Source: Chloroflexota bacterium
Lineage (GTDB): Bacteria > Chloroflexota > Ktedonobacteria > Ktedonobacterales > Ktedonobacteraceae
Direction: 5' to 3'
Length of the DNA: 35,179 nt
NCBI GenBank assembly: GCA_902812455.1
Contig: CADDZH010000052.1
Span: 1 to 35,179 of the forward strand
Under the pieces are notes generated by a model. The model did not search any database, was not told the DNA's origin, and was given only the letters and a program-made list of their open reading frames with translations. Below are positions 32,989 to 35,179 of the stretch, piece after piece (position 1 is the first letter of the stretch; each line of letters opens with the position of its first letter). Made by a program: the position numbers and the translations under genes.

Positions 32989-34641
32989 GTGGAACACGTT
33001 TTGGTTGCTTCCCTGGGCGAATCGCCCGTCGTCATTACAGCAATGTACGATCTGTTGACGAAACAAAGGGGGAAACACGTTGATCGTCTCGTTGTGCTGT
33101 ACTCGAAGGGAGGATATGTCAAGGATTCGCTTGATCTTGTGAAAGAGGCAATGAAGGATCAGCCATGCATATTTGATCCTCAAGATGTGTTGATTGAAGA
33201 TACGAGTACAACGCGCGATTGCATTGTGTTTCTCCAGCAGTTGTACAGGTGCCTGACGATTTACCAGGACAACGGTGATGTTGTCTATCTGTCCTTGGCA
33301 GGCGGGCGCAAGAGTATGTCCGCGCTCATGGCCTGGGTAGTTCCCTACTTTTCCTGCATCAAGGGGCTTTACCATGTGATCGATAAGGATGAGCGAGATT
33401 TCTTTACGATAGAACAGATCGTCCTGGAGATGAACAGCGAGCAGCAAAAGCGCGCTATGCATCCTGAGTTCTCTCATCTTGAATTGGTAGATATCCCGCT
33501 CAATTTTCCAGCCAGCAAGAGAGATGAATGGCGCAATGAGTTGCTATCCATGTCAGTTGAGGAACTAGAAGAGCTTCAAGAAGAAAATGCGCAGCGAGCC
33601 GAAGCGTTAGAGTTTGGCCGTCGTATCGCTCAAGGGGAAAGAATCATTGATGTATGGCTGACAGCATACGCAGCAAAACAGTTCAGCAAAATGTGCGATC
33701 AAGATGTAACACATGCGCAGCGCTTCGAGACATGTTTCAATGAGATGCGATCTGTGCCTATGCTACGCTCCCACTCTCATGGCACATTTGCTGGCAGGGA
33801 CGAGCGATTCAGGAAGCTGGTATTCCATTACTTCAAACTCCACCGGCGGCCAGAGCGCCCCATGTTCTATACGCTGCCAAAAGATATTAAAAGTGTGCCG
33901 GATAGTAAAGTGGACAGGGTGGTAGTTTGTTCGTTGGAGATCGAACGGGAAAGAGAATACAGGTCTGTGCAGGAGATATTGGCAGACCCTGATCTGTCAT
34001 CTCTAGAGCCTGAGGTTCCGCTCGATCAATTGCCCTCTATCAGGTATCGCAATATGGGCGAGGGTATCCTCATTGTCCCCTTGGGGGCCTCTCCGATGGT
34101 TGCTACGCAGCTTTATACGCTGCTCAGACGGCAAGGACAGGTGATCCGTGAAGTTGTCCTGGTCTATCCTGCCGACAGAGAGATCATCCAGGGTGCTGAA
34201 ATTGTGAAGCAGGCATTGAGAGATGAAGATGGCACACCCTGCCGCCACAAGCGTATTGATGGCTTGCGCGATATTCTTTCCTCAAAAGATTGTGGGATAT
34301 TTCAGGCGGCGCTGGAAACTGAGATCGACCGTGTGCGCAACGAACGTTCGGGCGCTTCTATCCTGCTCGCCCTATCAGGTGGGCGCAAGGGAATGACGGC
34401 CCTGGCAATGTTCTCTGCTATACGCAAGGGCATTCCCAGATTGTTTCATACGCTTATCGGCGGCGATGATCTAGAGCAGGCAATCCTCAAGGAAACGTCT
34501 GTCGAGGCTCTGAGGAGGCCAGGGCTAGATCGCAAGACACGCAATGATCGTCTTTTCTTGCGAGCCTATGCTAAGAACGATAAGGAGTTGGCGGAGAGAT
34601 TCACTTTATTCGAAGTACCAGTCCTTTTGCCTTCCATGTGA
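32989..34641 (+). CDS. CARF - RelE-like - CARF putative effector
   Basis: The 550-residue protein has two CARF domains. CARF1 (1-170) has HVLVASLGESPVVITAMYDL and VYLSLAGGRKSMSALMAW. CARF2 (357-550) has GILIVPLGASPMVATQLYTL and LALSGGRKGMTALAMF. Between them, residues about 218-327 read like a RelE/ParE RNase: IIDVWLTAYAAKQFSKM, RFETCFNEM, HGTFAGRDERFRKLVFHYF, then an insertion, then VDRVVVCSLEIEREREYRS, mirroring the RxxY/HRxxxY end of RelE toxins. Two CARFs in one chain could make a pocket without dimerisation. Role inferred: a cOA-activated RNase. Start GTG has AGGAAAGGAG eight bases upstream. It is the last gene before the array and is likely cotranscribed with the effector complex. Confidence 0.7.
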   Translation: MEHVLVASLGESPVVITAMYDLLTKQRGKHVDRLVVLYSKGGYVKDSLDLVKEAMKDQPCIFDPQDVLIEDTSTTRDCIVFLQQLYRCLTIYQDNGDVVYLSLAGGRKSMSALMAWVVPYFSCIKGLYHVIDKDERDFFTIEQIVLEMNSEQQKRAMHPEFSHLELVDIPLNFPASKRDEWRNELLSMSVEELEELQEENAQRAEALEFGRRIAQGERIIDVWLTAYAAKQFSKMCDQDVTHAQRFETCFNEMRSVPMLRSHSHGTFAGRDERFRKLVFHYFKLHRRPERPMFYTLPKDIKSVPDSKVDRVVVCSLEIEREREYRSVQEILADPDLSSLEPEVPLDQLPSIRYRNMGEGILIVPLGASPMVATQLYTLLRRQGQVIREVVLVYPADREIIQGAEIVKQALRDEDGTPCRHKRIDGLRDILSSKDCGIFQAALETEIDRVRNERSGASILLALSGGRKGMTALAMFSAIRKGIPRLFHTLIGGDDLEQAILKETSVEALRRPGLDRKTRNDRLFLRAYAKNDKELAERFTLFEVPVLLPSM

Positions 34642-34650
34642 ATTACTTGC

Positions 34651-35038
34651 GACCCCCCGTTCAGGTTTGAAACAACTCATGGGGCCAGTGGGGGTCAGGA
34701 TCGTAGGAACTGCCTAAATGGCCGGGGCATCCCGTTCGAGTTTGAAACTGTTGTGATTGTTGTGACGAACGCCATGGCAATTTCCGCCTAAATGGCCGGG
34801 GCATCCCGTTCGGGTTTGAAACCCTTTAGCTGTTTCGGAAACTAAACGCTACCTGAAGCCTAAATGGCCGGGGCATCCCGTTCGGGTTTGAAACGGTTGC
34901 GATGGGCGAGGGATTGAATTCCCAAGTTGTTGCCTAAATGGCCGGGGCATCCCGTTCGGGTTTGAAACCTCGCCGAGCGTCTGCTCGTCGACCGGTTGCT
35001 CCGAAGCCTAAATGGCCGGGGCATCCCGTTCGGGTTTG
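34651..35038 (+). CRISPR. Short CRISPR array with decayed ends
   Basis: The 37-base repeat starts GCCTAAATGGCC and ends CCCGTTCGGG-TTTGAAAC. Intact or nearly intact copies begin at 34712, 34786, 34858 and 34932; the one at 34712 has one changed base (GAG for GGG). The copy at 35006 loses its last four bases. A degenerate half copy lies at 34651-34673. The five spacers are 38, 37, 35, 37 and 37 bases. CCCG-TT-CGGG forms a small hairpin, and TTTGAAAC is an eight-base handle, so Cas6 would give crRNA on the plus strand. The array starts nine bases after the CARF-RelE-CARF stop with no leader-like DNA. Confidence 0.93.
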
Positions 35039-35179
35039 GCAAGGGGTTGGAGTGCTGGCGCATGGGCTACGGGCGGGCGACCATAAAGGCCCACCACCCC
35101 GCTCCACAACCACCCTCGCCCCTACGATATACGCCTGGCCGCTCCGTATGTATGTTGCCGGAGACACTAATCATATGGA
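35039..35179. other. Sequence after the truncated last repeat, no gene
   Basis: The last repeat breaks off and runs straight into GC-rich DNA. GGGCGA (35075-35080) and TCGCCC (35116-35121) form an inverted pair around CCATAAAGG and CACC-rich sequence, similar in style to small palindromic intergenic repeats. No coding frame is convincing. It may be a dispersed element that cut the array; the window ends inside it. Confidence 0.4.

Noticed and set aside
33814..33831. R-x4-H in RKLVFH of the CARF-RelE-CARF protein as a HEPN motif
   Set aside because: HEPN motifs normally have a polar residue after R and lie in an all-helical domain. Here the flanking pattern is strand-like and fits RelE better; kept only as an alternative to test.
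34651..35038. Minus-strand orientation of the array
   Set aside because: The degenerate upstream repeat could suggest a trailer there, but the hairpin followed by the eight-base handle TTTGAAAC fits Cas6 processing on the plus strand.
34860..35167. Minus-strand frames with repeated TRTGCPGHLG-like peptides
   Set aside because: They are translations of the CRISPR repeats, so the peptide repeat only mirrors the DNA repeat.
19978..35179. Adaptation genes cas1, cas2 or a reverse transcriptase
   Set aside because: Looked for among all frames in the locus; no Cas1, Cas2 or RT motifs are present.
1..35179. tRNA, rRNA genes, transposases or insertion sequences
   Set aside because: No tRNA T-loop patterns, rRNA segments or DDE transposase motifs were recognised on either strand.

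Overview
The window looks like a chromosomal segment of a mid-GC bacterium, most likely a Chloroflexota of the Ktedonobacteria type. That placement is an inference from protein style, gene content and overall base composition, not from a marker gene. It splits into two parts.

Bases 1 to about 19,510 are ordinary chromosome. The end of mutS and all of mutL lie on the plus strand. Everything from 2,169 to 19,510 is on the minus strand. Read in the direction of transcription this is: CCA-adding enzyme, NAD kinase, RecN, a 62-residue membrane protein, a GT87-like membrane glycosyltransferase, two tandem paralogous TPR proteins, an RlmCD/RumA-type RNA methyltransferase, Maf, an MscS channel, NadD, a DUF951 protein, an MFS exporter and a membrane HELSH metalloprotease-like protein. 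Four-base ATGA stop/start overlaps link several neighbours, so these are long translationally coupled operons.

Bases 19,978 to 35,038 are a compact CRISPR-Cas type III locus, best read as subtype III-D because of its Csx10, Csx19-like protein and several Csm3-like Cas7 subunits. The minus-strand arm carries a CARF protein fused to a LuxR-type helix-turn-helix, a small Csx15-like protein and a compact Card1/Can2-like CARF nuclease. The plus-strand arm carries a P-loop ATPase fused to two Csx3-like modules, then Cas6, then the effector operon: HD-less Cas10, Cas7, Csx10, two small helical proteins in the Cas11 position, two more Cas7, Csx19-like and a Csm5-like Cas7. It ends in a 550-residue protein with two CARF domains around a RelE-like core, followed 9 bases later by a short CRISPR array with decayed ends. 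No cas1 or cas2 is present.

Working model (inference): Cas6 matures crRNA from the array, and the Cas10-Cas7 complex recognises target RNA. Because Cas10 keeps GGDD but has no HD nuclease, the main output should be cyclic oligoadenylate (cOA). At least three CARF proteins could read that signal: a DNase/RNase, a RelE-type RNase and a transcription factor. Csx15 and the ATPase-Csx3 protein could bind, sequester or degrade it. Two promoters of the locus, one before cas10 and one before csx15-card1, share a conserved motif that could be the operator of the CARF-LuxR regulator. The most unusual parts are the CARF-RelE-CARF protein, the ATPase with a split and duplicated Csx3, and the CARF-LuxR regulator with its candidate regulon.
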